From positions 62,001-126,000 of the forward strand of contig NZ_AUUA01000001.1 in assembly GCF_000439085.1 (NCBI RefSeq): DNA of 64,000 nucleotides, written 5' to 3'. Under the pieces are notes generated by a model. That model did no database searches. It had not been told where the DNA came from and saw only the letters and a program-made list of their open reading frames with translations. Position 1 is the stretch's first letter. The number at the start of each line of letters is the position of its first letter. This document shows positions 50,793-61,302 of the stretch, piece by piece. This stretch comes from Leminorella grimontii ATCC 33999 = DSM 5078 (GTDB lineage Bacteria > Pseudomonadota > Gammaproteobacteria > Enterobacterales > Enterobacteriaceae). The position numbers and the translations under genes were made by a program.

Positions 50793-53375
50793 TTAACCCA
50801 CAACCAGGTTTAACAGTTTTCCGGGCACGTAGATAGCCTTGCGGATCGTGACGCCATTCAGGTGCTTCGCCACCAGCGGATCGGCGATAGCCGCAGCCTT
50901 GACGTCCTCTTCGCTGATGTCCGCCGCAACGGTGATGCGGGCGCGCACTTTGCCGTTAACCTGAACGACGACCAGCTTGGCGTCTTCAACCATTGCATCT
51001 TGGTCGGCAACCGGCCACGGCGCCATGTCGATATCGCCTTCGCCGCCCAGCTCGCGCCACAGAGCGAAGCTGACGTGAGGCGTAAACGGATAAAGCAGAC
51101 GCACTACGGCCAGCAGGGCTTCCTGCATCAGCGCGCGATCCTGCTCGCTTTCCTGCGGCGCGCGGGTCAGCTTGTTCATCAGCTCCATCACGGCCGCGAT
51201 AGCGGTGTTGAAGATTTGGCGACGGCCGATATCGTCAGTCACTTTGGCGATAGTCTTGTGAAGTTCACGGCGCAGCACCTTTTGTTCTTCGTTCAGGCTG
51301 CTGACGTCCAGATTGCCGGTTGGGCCCTTGGCTAAGTGGTCGTACGCCAAGCGCCAGACGCGCTTGATAAAGCGGTTAGCTCCCTCTACGCCGGACTCCT
51401 GCCATTCCAGCGTCATTTCTGCCGGAGAGGCGAACATCATGAACAGGCGAACCGTATCGGCACCGTATTTTTCAACGATGTCCTGCGGGTCGATGCCGTT
51501 GTTTTTGGACTTCGACATCTTGGTCATACCGGTATAGACCAGCTCACGGCCTTCTTTATCGAATGCCTTAACGATGCGCTGTTTGTCGTCGCGCTCAACG
51601 GTGACGTCTTTAGGCGAAACCCAAATGCGTTCGTTAGTAGGCGAGGTGTAGTAGAACGCATCCGCCAGCACCATACCCTGACATAGCAAACGCTTGGCGG
51701 GCTCGTCGGAATTGACCAGACCGGCGTCGCGCATCAGCTTGTGGAAGAAGCGGAAGTACATCAGGTGCATGATGGCGTGCTCAATGCCGCCGACGTACTG
51801 ATCGACCGGCAGCCAGTAGTTTGCCGCGGCCGGATCCAGCATGCCTTTGTCATACTGCGGGCAGGTGTAGCGCGCGTAGTACCAGGAAGACTCCATGAAG
51901 GTGTCAAAGGTATCGGTTTCGCGCAGGGCCGGTTGCCCCTGATAGGTGGTTTTTGCCCAGTTGGGATCGGCCTTGATCGGGCTTGTGATCCCATCCATCG
52001 TTACATCTTCCGGCAGGATAACCGGCAGCTCTCCTTCCGGCGTAGGCACTACGGTGCCGTCCGGCAGCGTCACCATCGGGATCGGCGCGCCCCAGTAGCG
52101 CTGACGGGAGACGCCCCAGTCGCGCAGGCGATAGTTTATCTTGCGCTCACCGATACCTAATGAAACCAGCTTGTCGGCAATGGCGTTGAACGCTGCGTCA
52201 AAGTCCAGTCCGTCGAATTCGCCGGAGTTGAACAGCACGCCTTTTTCCGTATTGGCGCTTTCTGACAGATCCGGCGGAGTACCGTCGGCGGCCAGAATAA
52301 CCGGCTTGATGGGCAAACTATATTTAGTGGCAAATTCCCAGTCGCGCTGGTCGTGGCCGGGGACTGCCATCACCGCGCCGGTGCCGTAGTCCATCAAGAC
52401 AAAGTTGGCGACCCAAACAGGCAGCTTTTCGCCATTGAGCGGGTGGATCGCGTACAGGCCGGTCGCGACGCCTTTTTTCTCCATGGTCGCCATGTCGGCT
52501 TCGGCAACTTTAGTGTTGCGGCATTCGTCGATAAAGCGGCTCAGCTCGGGGCTGTTTTTGGCCGCCTGAGCGGCCAGCGGGTGGCCGGCGGCGATAGCGA
52601 CGTAGGAGACGCCCATAAAGGTATCGGGGCGCGTGGTGTAAACGGACAGCGCATCATCGCTGCCGTCAACGGCAAAGGTAATTTCAACCCCTTCAGAGCG
52701 GCCAATCCAGTTGCGCTGCATGGTCTTAACCTGCTCTGGCCAGCTTTCAAGCGTGTCCAGATCGTTAAGCAGCTGTTCGGCGTAGGCGGTGATTTTGATA
52801 AACCACTGCGGGATCTCTTTACGCTCGATAGGGGTGTCGCAGCGCCAGCAGCAGCCGTCGATAACCTGCTCGTTAGCCAGCACGGTCAGATCGTTCGGGC
52901 ACCAGTTCACGGCGGAGGTTTTCTTGTAAACCAGGCCTTTTTCGTACAGCTTGGTGAAGAACCATTGCTCCCAACGATAGTAGTCGGGGTCGCAGGTGGC
53001 GAATTCGCGGCTCCAATCGTAGCCGAAGCCTAAAAGCTTCAGCTGGTTCTTCATGTAGTCAATATTTTCATAGGTCCAGGGGGCGGGGGCGGTGTTGTTT
53101 TTTACCGCTGCGCCCTCGGCCGGCAGGCCGAAAGCATCCCAGCCGATGGGTTGAAGCACGTTTTTGCCCAGCATGCGCTGGTAGCGGGAGATAACGTCGC
53201 CAATCGTATAGTTACGTACGTGACCCATGTGAAGTCGCCCAGAAGGGTAGGGCAGCATGGAAAGGCAATAGTATTTTTCTTTGGTCGGGTCTTCAGTGAC
53301 CTGGAAGGTTTTCTTTTCTTGCCAATGATTTTGTACGTGAGATTCAATATCTTCCGGGCGGTAATGCTCTTGCAT
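50793..53375 (-). CDS. leuS: Leucyl-tRNA synthetase
   Basis: 860 residues, same as E. coli. [20 protein letters not shown] (HIGH region), a zinc site ([18 protein letters not shown]), the CP1 editing domain ([20 protein letters not shown]), and [15 protein letters not shown] (KMSKS). It charges tRNA-Leu and edits mischarged norvaline and isoleucine. First gene of the leuS-lptE-holA-nadD-rsfS-rlmH-mrdAB-rlpA-dacA run. Confidence 0.98.
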   Translation of the reverse strand: MQEHYRPEDIESHVQNHWQEKKTFQVTEDPTKEKYYCLSMLPYPSGRLHMGHVRNYTIGDVISRYQRMLGKNVLQPIGWDAFGLPAEGAAVKNNTAPAPWTYENIDYMKNQLKLLGFGYDWSREFATCDPDYYRWEQWFFTKLYEKGLVYKKTSAVNWCPNDLTVLANEQVIDGCCWRCDTPIERKEIPQWFIKITAYAEQLLNDLDTLESWPEQVKTMQRNWIGRSEGVEITFAVDGSDDALSVYTTRPDTFMGVSYVAIAAGHPLAAQAAKNSPELSRFIDECRNTKVAEADMATMEKKGVATGLYAIHPLNGEKLPVWVANFVLMDYGTGAVMAVPGHDQRDWEFATKYSLPIKPVILAADGTPPDLSESANTEKGVLFNSGEFDGLDFDAAFNAIADKLVSLGIGERKINYRLRDWGVSRQRYWGAPIPMVTLPDGTVVPTPEGELPVILPEDVTMDGITSPIKADPNWAKTTYQGQPALRETDTFDTFMESSWYYARYTCPQYDKGMLDPAAANYWLPVDQYVGGIEHAIMHLMYFRFFHKLMRDAGLVNSDEPAKRLLCQGMVLADAFYYTSPTNERIWVSPKDVTVERDDKQRIVKAFDKEGRELVYTGMTKMSKSKNNGIDPQDIVEKYGADTVRLFMMFASPAEMTLEWQESGVEGANRFIKRVWRLAYDHLAKGPTGNLDVSSLNEEQKVLRRELHKTIAKVTDDIGRRQIFNTAIAAVMELMNKLTRAPQESEQDRALMQEALLAVVRLLYPFTPHVSFALWRELGGEGDIDMAPWPVADQDAMVEDAKLVVVQVNGKVRARITVAADISEEDVKAAAIADPLVAKHLNGVTIRKAIYVPGKLLNLVVG

Positions 53376-53576
53376 GGCGACGCGTCGTCCTTATATTTTA
53401 TCAAAACCGCCGTCCGGCTATCGGCTGACCCATAGCGACGGCGTTCGTTTACGATATACAGATCGGTATAGGATAGCGGTAAGCATCGGACTCAACAATA
53501 CTCTAAAGCGACGTAAATGCGCTTTGATGCGATTATTTGTTGGAAAAAGCGCCGGGAAGGTTCTGACGTGTGGGTC

Positions 53577-53602
53577 ATAAAAAAGGCGCCGCTAAGGGCG
53601 CC
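53577..53602 (-). terminator. Terminator of gltIJKL
   Basis: On the minus strand: GGCGCC, loop, GGCGCC, then TTTTTTATG. Lies 8-33 bases after the gltL stop. Confidence 0.8.
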
Positions 53603-53609
53603 CGTAGGA

Positions 53610-54335
53610 TTAGTGCAGGATTTTTGCGAGGAAGTCTTTCGCACGGTCCGACTGAGGGTTATTGAAGAACTCTTCTTTTCTCGTATCTTCAATGATTTTC
53701 CCTTCATCCATAAACAGAATGCGGTGGGCCACCTTTTTGGCGAAACCCATTTCGTGCGTAACGACCATCATAGTCATGCCTTCATAGGCCAGCTCAACCA
53801 TAACGTCCAGCACTTCGTTGATCATTTCCGGGTCGAGCGCCGAAGTAGGTTCATCAAACAGCATGGCGATAGGGTCCATGCACAGCGCGCGCGCAATGGC
53901 GACGCGCTGCTGCTGGCCGCCGGAAAGCTGGCTAGGGAACTTGCTTGCGTGGGCCGCAAGCCCAACGCGCTCAAGCAGCGCCATGGCTTTATGTTCCGCC
54001 TCGGCCTTGTTGCGGTTAAGCACCTTAACCTGCGCCAGCGTCAGGTTTTCAATAATGGACAGGTGGGGGAAAAGCTCAAAGTGCTGGAACACCATGCCGA
54101 CGCGGGCGCGAAGCCGGGCCAGATCGGTTTTCGGGTCGTTAACGACGATGCCGTCAACCGTAATGGTTCCCTGCTGAATAGGCTCAAGTCCGTTTACGGT
54201 TTTGATAAGCGTTGACTTGCCTGAACCGGAAGGCCCGCAGACCACCACAACTTCACCTTTTTTTACTTCGGTGGTGCAGTCTGACAGTACTTGAAAACGG
54301 TCGTACCATTTGGAAACGTTCTTTAAGGAAATCAT
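53610..54335 (-). CDS. gltL: Glutamate/aspartate ABC transporter ATPase
   Basis: 241 residues. Walker [10 protein letters not shown], signature [15 protein letters not shown], Walker [14 protein letters not shown] and switch THEMG. It powers GltJK. ATG shares a base with the gltK TAA. Closely matches polar amino acid importers of the GlnQ/GltL group. Confidence 0.97.
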   Translation of the reverse strand: MISLKNVSKWYDRFQVLSDCTTEVKKGEVVVVCGPSGSGKSTLIKTVNGLEPIQQGTITVDGIVVNDPKTDLARLRARVGMVFQHFELFPHLSIIENLTLAQVKVLNRNKAEAEHKAMALLERVGLAAHASKFPSQLSGGQQQRVAIARALCMDPIAMLFDEPTSALDPEMINEVLDVMVELAYEGMTMMVVTHEMGFAKKVAHRILFMDEGKIIEDTRKEEFFNNPQSDRAKDFLAKILH

Positions 54336-55018
54336 TAAACGGTTGTCCTTTTCTTCAAATAAGTAACAAGCATAGAAGCAGATAGGCAGATGACAAAGTA
54401 AACGAAACCGGCGAATAACACCATTTCGATTTCGGTTCCCGAGTTTTTACCAATGTTGCTTGCGCTGCGGAAGAAGTCCGCCACCCCGATGATATACACC
54501 AGCGAGGTGTCCTGAAACAGAATGATCCCCTGCGTCAGCAGCAGGGGCGTCATGGCTCTGAAGGCCTGCGGCAGAATAACCAGGCGCATGGACTGCCAGG
54601 GCGTCATGCCCAACGCCAGCGCGGCCGAGTTTTGGCCACGTGCGACGCTTTGCAGGCCCGCGCGGATAATCTCCGAGTAGTAAGCGGCTTCAAACAGCGA
54701 GAAGGCGACCACGGCGGAAATAAAGCGAATATCGGTCTGCGGCGACAGATTGAGATAGGTTTTCAGCACCTGTGGCACGATCAGGTAGAACCACAGCAGC
54801 ACCATAAACAGCGGCACCGAACGAAAGGTGTTGACGTAGGCGGCGGCGATGTAGCTTATCCAGCGGAACTTGGGCGGCGCCAGGCGGAAAATGGCTAATG
54901 CCGTACCCCAGGCTATGCCCACCAAAATCGCGCTGCCGGCGATTTTAAACGTGACCCACATGCCTTCCAAAAGGTAAGGCAGGTTGGGAATTATCGTACT
55001 CCAGTCAAATTCGTACAT
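54335..55018 (-). CDS. gltK: Glutamate/aspartate permease GltK
   Basis: 227 residues, about five membrane helices. The EAA loop [37 protein letters not shown] contacts the ATPase. It pairs with GltJ to form the channel. Starts 3 bases after the gltJ stop. Confidence 0.96.
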   Translation of the reverse strand: MYEFDWSTIIPNLPYLLEGMWVTFKIAGSAILVGIAWGTALAIFRLAPPKFRWISYIAAAYVNTFRSVPLFMVLLWFYLIVPQVLKTYLNLSPQTDIRFISAVVAFSLFEAAYYSEIIRAGLQSVARGQNSAALALGMTPWQSMRLVILPQAFRAMTPLLLTQGIILFQDTSLVYIIGVADFFRSASNIGKNSGTEIEMVLFAGFVYFVICLSASMLVTYLKKRTTV

Positions 55019-55021
55019 GGC

Positions 55022-55759
55022 TTATCCTCCGAAAGTGCCCGGTAGACGAAGTTTCTTCTCGACGATTTTCATCACCCTGATAAGCACGGCGTTTATCAGC
55101 ACGTAGGCAATGGTAACGGCCAGGAATGACTCATAGGCGTAGCCGGAGTAGTCCAGCAGCTTGCTGGCCTGAGCTGACAGCTCAATCAGGCCGATGGTCG
55201 AGGCGACGGCGGAGTTTTTTACCATGTTGAGCATTTCAGACGTCAACGGCGGTATCACAATGCGGTAAGCATTGGGCAACAGAACGTAGCGGTAAGCCTG
55301 CGGTAGCGTAAGCCCCATCGCCAGCGCCGCGCTTTTCTGGCCGCGCGGCAGCGCCTGAATGGCGGTTCTGACCTGCTCACAGACGCGAGCGCCGGTAAAT
55401 ACGCCCAGACAGCAGATGGAAAGAATAAAGAACTGGATATCGGGATCCAGTTCACCCTTAAACCAGCTGCCGATAGATTCGGGTAACAGTTCAGGAACCA
55501 GTAGGTACCAAATAAAAAACTGAACGATAAGGGGAACGTTGCGAAACAGCGCTACGTAAATGGTGCCAAGCGTGGACAAAAAGCGATTGGGCACCGTACG
55601 CAAAATGCCAAATAGCGATCCCAGAATGAACGCAATAATCCAGGCGCAAAAAGACAGCGCGATAGTGACCTGAAAGCCGACCCACAACCATCCCAGATAG
55701 GTTGTATCCCCGAACGGGGCCTGTTCCAGAAATATTCCCCAATGCCAATTACCAAACAT
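55022..55759 (-). CDS. gltJ: Glutamate/aspartate permease GltJ
   Basis: 245 residues, about five membrane helices, EAA loop EQVRTAIQALPRGQKSAALA MGLTLPQAYR. Partner of GltK. Separated from gltI by 89 bases with a strong hairpin; in E. coli the SroC RNA is derived from this interval. Confidence 0.96.
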   Translation of the reverse strand: MFGNWHWGIFLEQAPFGDTTYLGWLWVGFQVTIALSFCAWIIAFILGSLFGILRTVPNRFLSTLGTIYVALFRNVPLIVQFFIWYLLVPELLPESIGSWFKGELDPDIQFFILSICCLGVFTGARVCEQVRTAIQALPRGQKSAALAMGLTLPQAYRYVLLPNAYRIVIPPLTSEMLNMVKNSAVASTIGLIELSAQASKLLDYSGYAYESFLAVTIAYVLINAVLIRVMKIVEKKLRLPGTFGG

Positions 55760-55788
55760 ATCTAAGCCCTTCTTTTTTCTTCTTATCA

Positions 55789-55816
55789 GCGCCCCTCGCC
55801 TTATGACGAGGGGCGC
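55789..55816 (-). repeat. Palindromic hairpin between gltI and gltJ
   Basis: GCGCCCCTCG (55789-55798), 8-base loop CCTTATGA, CGAGGGGCGC (55807-55816): a perfect 10-bp stem without a T-run. It probably sets the excess of gltI over gltJKL by blocking 3' decay or partial termination. The inner 24 bases are 21/24 identical to the hairpin at 57114-57137. It occupies the interval that yields the SroC sponge RNA in E. coli. Confidence 0.75.
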
Positions 55817-55848
55817 TAACCCAGAGACGGTAAGCGGTACGCCTGCCG

Positions 55849-56745
55849 TTAGTTCAGGGCTTTGTCGTTAGGTGCGCTAAACAGTTTTTTCATGTCGTCA
55901 GACAGGTCAAAGTTCAGGTTCAGGCCCTTGGGAGGGATAGGATTTTTGAACCACTTGTCGTAAGACTTTTCCGCCGCGCCGGACTTTTGCGCCTGAGCGA
56001 TAGTGTCGTCCATCAGCTTTTTAAACTGCGCGTCATCTTTACGCAACATGCAGCCGTAGGCTTCAAAAGACTGAGGCTTGCCGACGATTTCCCACTGATC
56101 CGGTTTCTTCGACTTGGCTCTTTCACCGGCCAGCAGGGCGTCGTCGATCATAAAGGCAACGGCGCGGCCGCTTTCAACGGTGCGGAAGGAGTCGCCGTGG
56201 TCTTTGGCGCTGATAATGCGCAGATCGAGCTTCTCGGCGTCGTTCATTTTGTTCAGCAGCGCTTCAGAGGTGGTGCCGGAAGTGACAACGACGTTTTTGC
56301 CCTTAAGGTCGGCGAAGTCTTTAATTCCGCTGTCCTTGTTAACCAGCAGACGGGTACCGACGATGAACAGGGTATTGGAGAAATCGACCTGCTTTTGACG
56401 CTCTGCGTTGTTAGTCGTTGAGCCGCACTCAAAGTCGTAGGTGCCGTTTTGCAGCAGCGGGATACGGTTTTGAGACGTCACCGGAATAAGCTTGACCTGA
56501 AGGTTAGGCATATTCAGCTTTTTCTTCACCGCGTCAACGATGAGATTAGAATAGTCCTGTGAATAGCCTACGACGTTTTGCTGATTGTCATAATAAGAGA
56601 AAGGTACGGAAGATTCGCGGTGACCTACGGTAATCACGCCGCTGTCTTTGATTTTCTTTAGCGTGCCGTTGAGTTCTTCAGCATGGAGCGAAGTGCTTGT
56701 CAGGCCCATTAAAACCAGCGGCAGTACTAACTTGCGTAATTGCAT
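55849..56745 (-). CDS. gltI: Periplasmic glutamate/aspartate-binding protein
   Basis: 298 residues. Signal peptide 1-22 (LVLMGLTSTSLHA), then ELNGTLKKIKDSGVITVGHR ESSVPFSYYD, the SBP family 3 start, and FMIDDALLAGERAKS. It delivers glutamate and aspartate to GltJKL. First gene of gltIJKL, with a sigma-54 promoter about 270 bases upstream. Confidence 0.96.
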   Translation of the reverse strand: MQLRKLVLPLVLMGLTSTSLHAEELNGTLKKIKDSGVITVGHRESSVPFSYYDNQQNVVGYSQDYSNLIVDAVKKKLNMPNLQVKLIPVTSQNRIPLLQNGTYDFECGSTTNNAERQKQVDFSNTLFIVGTRLLVNKDSGIKDFADLKGKNVVVTSGTTSEALLNKMNDAEKLDLRIISAKDHGDSFRTVESGRAVAFMIDDALLAGERAKSKKPDQWEIVGKPQSFEAYGCMLRKDDAQFKKLMDDTIAQAQKSGAAEKSYDKWFKNPIPPKGLNLNFDLSDDMKKLFSAPNDKALN

Positions 56746-56883
56746 GACTTACTCCTTCATTTTATCAGTGTGGTGTTTTTGCTGTGTTTCACAAGTCGAC
56801 GAATTTGCCGCAAGTGATGTAATTAAAATGTAGTTTAATGATGCATTTGTGTAAAACGCATAACACTTCATTTACCTACGAAA

Positions 56884-56929
56884 TGCACCAACAGTGAACG
56901 ATTTCACAACTCTGCTCTTTATTGGTGCA
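56884..56929. promoter_or_regulatory. Inverted TGCACCAA pair in the gltI leader
   Basis: TGCACCAA (56884-56891) and TTGGTGCA (56922-56929), 30 bases apart. Each resembles an NtrC half-site (TGCACCA). They lie downstream of the predicted sigma-54 start, an unusual place for an enhancer, and could instead pair in the mRNA. Confidence 0.4.
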
Positions 56930-57016
56930 ATTCTGCACTTATAGAGTGCGACCCCGCTCAAGAACCATATCCGTTAAGGTTATTTTGGCCTTTTTGTTCA
57001 GGTTCATAGAGTATGT

Positions 57017-57033
57017 AGCAAGGCGTGTGCCAA
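57017..57033 (-). promoter_or_regulatory. Sigma-54 promoter for gltIJKL
   Basis: On the minus strand TTGGCACACGCCTTGCT matches the -24/-12 consensus TGGCAC-N5-TTGCW completely. Transcription would start near 57005 and give a leader of about 260 bases. I recall gltIJKL as a nitrogen-regulated operon in E. coli, which this supports. Confidence 0.8.
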
Positions 57034-57108
57034 CTCTTATTGGTGTTATTTTCTTGTTAAATTAAGAAGTAAAGGAGCGTGATGGCATAGGGGCGTTAAG
57101 CATATAAA

Positions 57109-57142
57109 CCAAAGCCCCTCGCCGAATGACGAAGGGCTTTGG
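57109..57142 (-). terminator. Terminator/hairpin after lnt
   Basis: CCAAAGCCCCTCG (57109-57121) and CGAAGGGCTTTGG (57130-57142), one mismatch in 13 pairs; on the minus strand TTTATATG follows. It ends the miaB-lnt transcript and shares its core with the hairpin at 55791-55814. Confidence 0.75.
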
Positions 57143-57166
57143 TAGAACGCGCGATATAGGAATAGC

Positions 57167-58699
57167 TTAGCGGCGGCGAGAAAGCAGGAAAGAACCGCCG
57201 ATGAATACCGCCGTCAGAAGCCAGACGGGAAGGCTGCCCCAGCGGGCATAAGGCGTAATGCCGGTTGTGGGCGCAACGTTAACTTCCAGCACTTGGCGCT
57301 TGAACTGCGGGATCTGCGCGATGACGTCGCCGCTGGCGGAGATCGCTGCCGTCACGCCGTTGTTGGTGCCGCGAAGCATTGGACGGCCAAGTTCCAACGC
57401 GCGCATGCGAGCCATCTCTAAATGCTGCCAGGGGCCGATGGAGTCGCCAAACCAGGCGTCGTTTGAAATGGTCAACAGGAAGTCGGTATCGGGCGTCCAG
57501 TTGTCTCTGACCTGCTCGCCGAGAATAACCTCATAACAAATGGCGCTGGTGATTTTATACCCGTTAGCCTCAATAGGGGACTGGCGATAGTCGCCGGAGC
57601 TGATAGAGGACATGGGCAGATCGAAAAACGCCGCCAGAGGCCGGAGAATGGACTCAAAAGGAACGTACTCGCCGAAGATGACCAAGTGGTGCTTGTTGTA
57701 TCGATTATCGCCTTCATACCGATAAGGCTGTCGGTTGCCAAGCACGATAAGAGTGTTGTAATAGTTGCCGCCATCGCCGTTTTGGGCAATGCGGTAGTCA
57801 ATAATGCCGGTTATCAGCGAGGTGTGCCTCTGGCGATAGCCTTCATCCAGCGACTTCAGGAAAGAAGCCTGCCGCATTTCTACATCGGGGATGGCCGCTT
57901 CCGGCCAGATAACGATTTTGGCTTTGCCGACGTAGGGTTCAGACGCGTTGACGTAGGCCTCAAGCGTAGGCAGCAGCTGGTTTGGCTTCCATTTTAGCGA
58001 CTGTTCGATGTTGCCCTGCACCAGCGCCACGTCGGCTGCTCTTTCCGGCTGCTCGGTAAACCACTGAAGCTTTTGCAGCGGCCAGGGCAGGAGCATCAAG
58101 GCTACGGCAATAGCCGCCGGAACGATGCGGCGGCGAGAGGCCGCCAGCACCAGCAGACCGCTGACGGCCATCAAAAGGAAGGTTATCGCGTTGACGCCAA
58201 ACAGCGGAGCTATGCCTTTGAGCGGGCCGTCGATTTGCGCATAGCCAAATTGAAGCCACGGAAAGCCGGTAAACACCCAGCCGCGCAGAAATTCGGTCAC
58301 CTGCCATAGCGCGGGCGCGGCAAAAACCAGCCGCCATGCGCCGGCCTGCGGCCAAAACTTTGCAAGCAGCCAGGTAAACAGCATTGGGTAGAGCGACAGG
58401 TAGGCGGCTAACAGCAGCACCAGCCCTACGCTTGCGGGAAGAGGAAGTTCGCCGAATTGATTGATGCTGACGTAGACCCAGCTGACGCCGCTGCAAAAAA
58501 GCCCTAATCCCCAAAAAAAGCCGACGCCCATGGCGGATTTGGGCGAGCGGTTAAGCGTCAGGGCCAGCAGGGCGCAAAGCGCGACCAGAGAGGCTGGCCA
58601 GAGGCTAAAGGGGGAGAAGGCTAGCGTTCCGCTGGCGCCAAAAATAAACGCCAGCCCGAGGCGAATCGGGCGGCGGTCAAGAAAAGAGGCGTGAGTCAT
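57167..58699 (-). CDS. lnt: Apolipoprotein N-acyltransferase
   Basis: 510 residues. About six N-terminal membrane helices, then a periplasmic nitrilase domain with the catalytic triad: [10 protein letters not shown] (Glu), [13 protein letters not shown] (Lys region in NRYNKHHLV) and [12 protein letters not shown] (Cys). It adds the third acyl chain to the N-terminal Cys of lipoproteins, needed for the many lipoproteins in this window. 7 bases after corC. Confidence 0.97.
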   Translation of the reverse strand: MTHASFLDRRPIRLGLAFIFGASGTLAFSPFSLWPASLVALCALLALTLNRSPKSAMGVGFFWGLGLFCSGVSWVYVSINQFGELPLPASVGLVLLLAAYLSLYPMLFTWLLAKFWPQAGAWRLVFAAPALWQVTEFLRGWVFTGFPWLQFGYAQIDGPLKGIAPLFGVNAITFLLMAVSGLLVLAASRRRIVPAAIAVALMLLPWPLQKLQWFTEQPERAADVALVQGNIEQSLKWKPNQLLPTLEAYVNASEPYVGKAKIVIWPEAAIPDVEMRQASFLKSLDEGYRQRHTSLITGIIDYRIAQNGDGGNYYNTLIVLGNRQPYRYEGDNRYNKHHLVIFGEYVPFESILRPLAAFFDLPMSSISSGDYRQSPIEANGYKITSAICYEVILGEQVRDNWTPDTDFLLTISNDAWFGDSIGPWQHLEMARMRALELGRPMLRGTNNGVTAAISASGDVIAQIPQFKRQVLEVNVAPTTGITPYARWGSLPVWLLTAVFIGGSFLLSRRR

Positions 58700-58706
58700 T
58701 TATAGA

Positions 58707-59585
58707 TTAGTCTTCTAAATAGGGCTGCGGCGCTTCGTTGGGGATAGTGACGTGCACCTGAATAATGCGCCGGCTGTCGGCCATGGCGACTTTAAACTGA
58801 TATCCGTCAACCGTGACGATTTCTCCCCGCGAGGGCAGGTGGCCCAGCGCCTGCATTACCAGACCGCCGATGGTGTCCACCTCTTCATCGCTAAAGCTGG
58901 TGGAAAATATGTCGTTGAAGTCTTCAATCGGCGTCAGCGCACGCACGGTAAACGTGTGGCGGCTCAGCTGGCGCACGTCGCGGTCTTCCACGTCGTCGTA
59001 TTCATCTTCGATTTCGCCGACGATGAGTTCCAGAATGTCCTCAATGGTTACCAGACCGGAAACGCCGCCAAATTCGTCAATAACGATCGCCATGTGGTAG
59101 CGCTGTGAGCGAAACTCTTTAAGCATGCGGTCTACCCGCTTGCTTTCAGGGACAACGACGGCAGGACGGAGAACCTTATCAATGCTGAAAGTATCCGCAT
59201 CCTTATTCATAAACGGCAGAAGGTCCTTGGCCATCAGGATGCCTTCTATATGGTCTTTATCTTCACTGATGACAGGGAAGCGGGAGTGGGCGGAATCAAT
59301 AATGACCTCCAGACACTCCTCCAGAGACTGATTTTTCTTCAGCGTGATCATCTGGGAACGAGGGATCATGATGTCGCGCACGCGCTGCTCGGCGATGTCC
59401 ATGACGCCTTCGAGCATATCGCGCGTGTCGGGATCTATCAGATCGTTCTGTTCTGAATCGCGAATCAGCTCGACCAAATCACCGCGGTTTTTAGGCTCGC
59501 CGTGAAACAATTGGCCGAGAAGAAGAGAGAAGAAGCCCTTTTTGGGGGCAGGACCTTCATTATTTTGAGAGTGATCGTCGCTCAT
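58707..59585 (-). CDS. corC: CorC/YbeX, CBS-domain protein
   Basis: 292 residues. Two CBS domains (around 70-190: [20 protein letters not shown], ... [20 protein letters not shown]) and a C-terminal CorC/HlyC domain ([20 protein letters not shown]). It has no membrane helix. Linked to magnesium/cobalt efflux in older work and to ribosome homeostasis with YbeY/YbeZ more recently. Between ybeY and lnt. Confidence 0.95.
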   Translation of the reverse strand: MSDDHSQNNEGPAPKKGFFSLLLGQLFHGEPKNRGDLVELIRDSEQNDLIDPDTRDMLEGVMDIAEQRVRDIMIPRSQMITLKKNQSLEECLEVIIDSAHSRFPVISEDKDHIEGILMAKDLLPFMNKDADTFSIDKVLRPAVVVPESKRVDRMLKEFRSQRYHMAIVIDEFGGVSGLVTIEDILELIVGEIEDEYDDVEDRDVRQLSRHTFTVRALTPIEDFNDIFSTSFSDEEVDTIGGLVMQALGHLPSRGEIVTVDGYQFKVAMADSRRIIQVHVTIPNEAPQPYLED

Positions 59586-59603
59586 GCAATATCAATTAGT
59601 TGG

Positions 59604-60077
59604 TTAAAATTCATCTTTTTCTGAGGCATAGGGGTCGGGATAACCCAGGCTCTGCATAATCTCAGTTTCTAAAGATTCCATTTCCTGCGCATCGTCATCG
59701 TCGATGTGATCATACCCTAACAGATGGAGGCTACCGTGGACAACCATGTGAGCCCAATGTGCAGTTAAAATTTTGTTTTGCTCTTGTGCTTCTTTTTCAA
59801 CTACCTGGCGGCATATCACCAGATCGCCGAGCAGAGGCATCTCCATGCCCGGAGGCGCTTCAAAAGGAAAGGACAGCACGTTGGTCGGCTTATCCATTCC
59901 TCGGTAGGTATGGTTAAGCTCATGGCTTTCTTCGCTGTCCACCAAGCGTACCGTAACTTCCGCTTCGGCCTGAAAGGGCAGGACGGCGGCGTCCAGCCAG
60001 CGCTGAACGTCCGCTTCGTTCGGCAGGCCGTCCTGGCTTTCACAGGCGAGCTGCAGGTCTAAAATGACGTGTTCCAT
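59604..60077 (-). CDS. ybeY: YbeY endoribonuclease
   Basis: 157 residues from ATG 60077 with AGGTGAAAG upstream; a GTG at 60089 has no site. Zinc motif [20 protein letters not shown] (H-x3-H-x5-H), and [16 protein letters not shown]. It takes part in 16S rRNA 3' maturation and ribosome quality control. 17 bases after ybeZ. Confidence 0.97.
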   Translation of the reverse strand: MEHVILDLQLACESQDGLPNEADVQRWLDAAVLPFQAEAEVTVRLVDSEESHELNHTYRGMDKPTNVLSFPFEAPPGMEMPLLGDLVICRQVVEKEAQEQNKILTAHWAHMVVHGSLHLLGYDHIDDDDAQEMESLETEIMQSLGYPDPYASEKDEF

Positions 60078-60094
60078 TAAATCTTTCACCTAAT

Positions 60095-61150
60095 TTATTC
60101 TGAACCGGCGTTTGAAATGTACTGCTGCTCGCGCTTGCGCTGTTCCGCCAGCGCCTCTTTGCGCTTTTGCTCTTCGCTTTCCCACGCCTCATAGGCGTTA
60201 ACGATGCGCGCGACGACCGGGTGCCTGACCACGTCTTCGCTGTGGAAGAAGTTAAAGCTTATCTCTTCCACGTTGGAAAGCACCTCAACGGCGTGGCGGA
60301 GGCCTGACTTCTGGCTGCGAGGCAGGTCTATCTGCGTGACGTCCCCGGTAATCACCGCTTTGGAGTTAAAGCCGATGCGGGTGAGGAACATTTTCATTTG
60401 TTCGATAGTGGTGTTCTGGCTTTCATCAAGAATAATGAAGGCGTCGTTCAGCGTGCGGCCGCGCATATAGGCCAGCGGCGCGACCTCAATCACGTTGCGC
60501 TCTATCAGCTTTTCCACTTTCTCAAAGCCGAGCATCTCAAACAGCGCGTCGTACAGCGGGCGCAGGTAGGGGTCAACCTTCTGGCTCAGATCGCCCGGCA
60601 GAAAGCCCAATTTTTCTCCCGCTTCGACCGCTGGGCGGGTCAGCAGAATGCGGCGGATGTCCTGACGCTCCAGCGCGTCGACCGCAGCGGCGACCGCCAG
60701 ATAGGTTTTCCCCGTGCCGGCAGGGCCAATGCCGAAGGTGATGTCGTGGTCGAGAATGTTGGCGATGTACTGCGCCTGATTCGGCGTGCGCGGCTTTATC
60801 ATTCCACGCTTGGTTTTGATGATCACCGCTTTACCATAGTCGGGAACCGACTCGGCGACCTGCTCCAACACGCCGGACTCTTTGATAGCCAGATGAATTT
60901 GGTCAGGTTCGATATCGGTAATGATGCCGCGTACCGGCGCGGTATCCACATAGAGGTTAAGCAGGATCTCTTTGGCGACGTTGACGCAGGAAGCCTTGCC
61001 GACCAGCTTGAAGTGATTGTTGCGATGGTTGATTTCGATACCAAGGCGACGCTCAAGCTGCTTGATGTTATCGTCAAACGGGCCGCACAGGCTCTGCAAG
61101 CGTTCGTTATCAGAGGGCTCCAGTACAACTTCCAAAGTATCAATCTTCAA
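60095..61150 (-). CDS. ybeZ: YbeZ, PhoH-like ATPase
   Basis: 351 residues. The frame begins MKIDTLEVVLEPSDNERLQS, matching E. coli YbeZ, with TTG 61150 as start codon behind GAGG. Walker A GPAGTGKTYLAVA, Walker B AFIILDESQNTT, and GDVTQIDLP follow. It works with YbeY in RNA handling. The C-terminus is a charged coil (EEQKRKEALAEQRKREQQ). Confidence 0.96.
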   Translation of the reverse strand: MKIDTLEVVLEPSDNERLQSLCGPFDDNIKQLERRLGIEINHRNNHFKLVGKASCVNVAKEILLNLYVDTAPVRGIITDIEPDQIHLAIKESGVLEQVAESVPDYGKAVIIKTKRGMIKPRTPNQAQYIANILDHDITFGIGPAGTGKTYLAVAAAVDALERQDIRRILLTRPAVEAGEKLGFLPGDLSQKVDPYLRPLYDALFEMLGFEKVEKLIERNVIEVAPLAYMRGRTLNDAFIILDESQNTTIEQMKMFLTRIGFNSKAVITGDVTQIDLPRSQKSGLRHAVEVLSNVEEISFNFFHSEDVVRHPVVARIVNAYEAWESEEQKRKEALAEQRKREQQYISNAGSE

Positions 61151-61302
61151 ATTGAACCTCGTTATGATTAAGAGTGTGAGGCATATCTGCCCTGATTATA
61201 GGTAAATAGCCGTCATTATTCATCGGGATTCGTCGAGCGCGCGCGTGGCGCGTTGTGGAAACGAGAGGAGAAGGCCGCATCAGCGGCCTTCCAAGAGGAG
61301 AG

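Noticed and set aside
53517-54215. 232-codon plus-strand frame opposite gltL
   Set aside because: Antisense to a conserved ABC ATPase; begins in the terminator region without a ribosome binding site.
60398-61171. 257-codon plus-strand frame opposite ybeZ
   Set aside because: Antisense shadow of a conserved gene; no start signal and unlikely composition.
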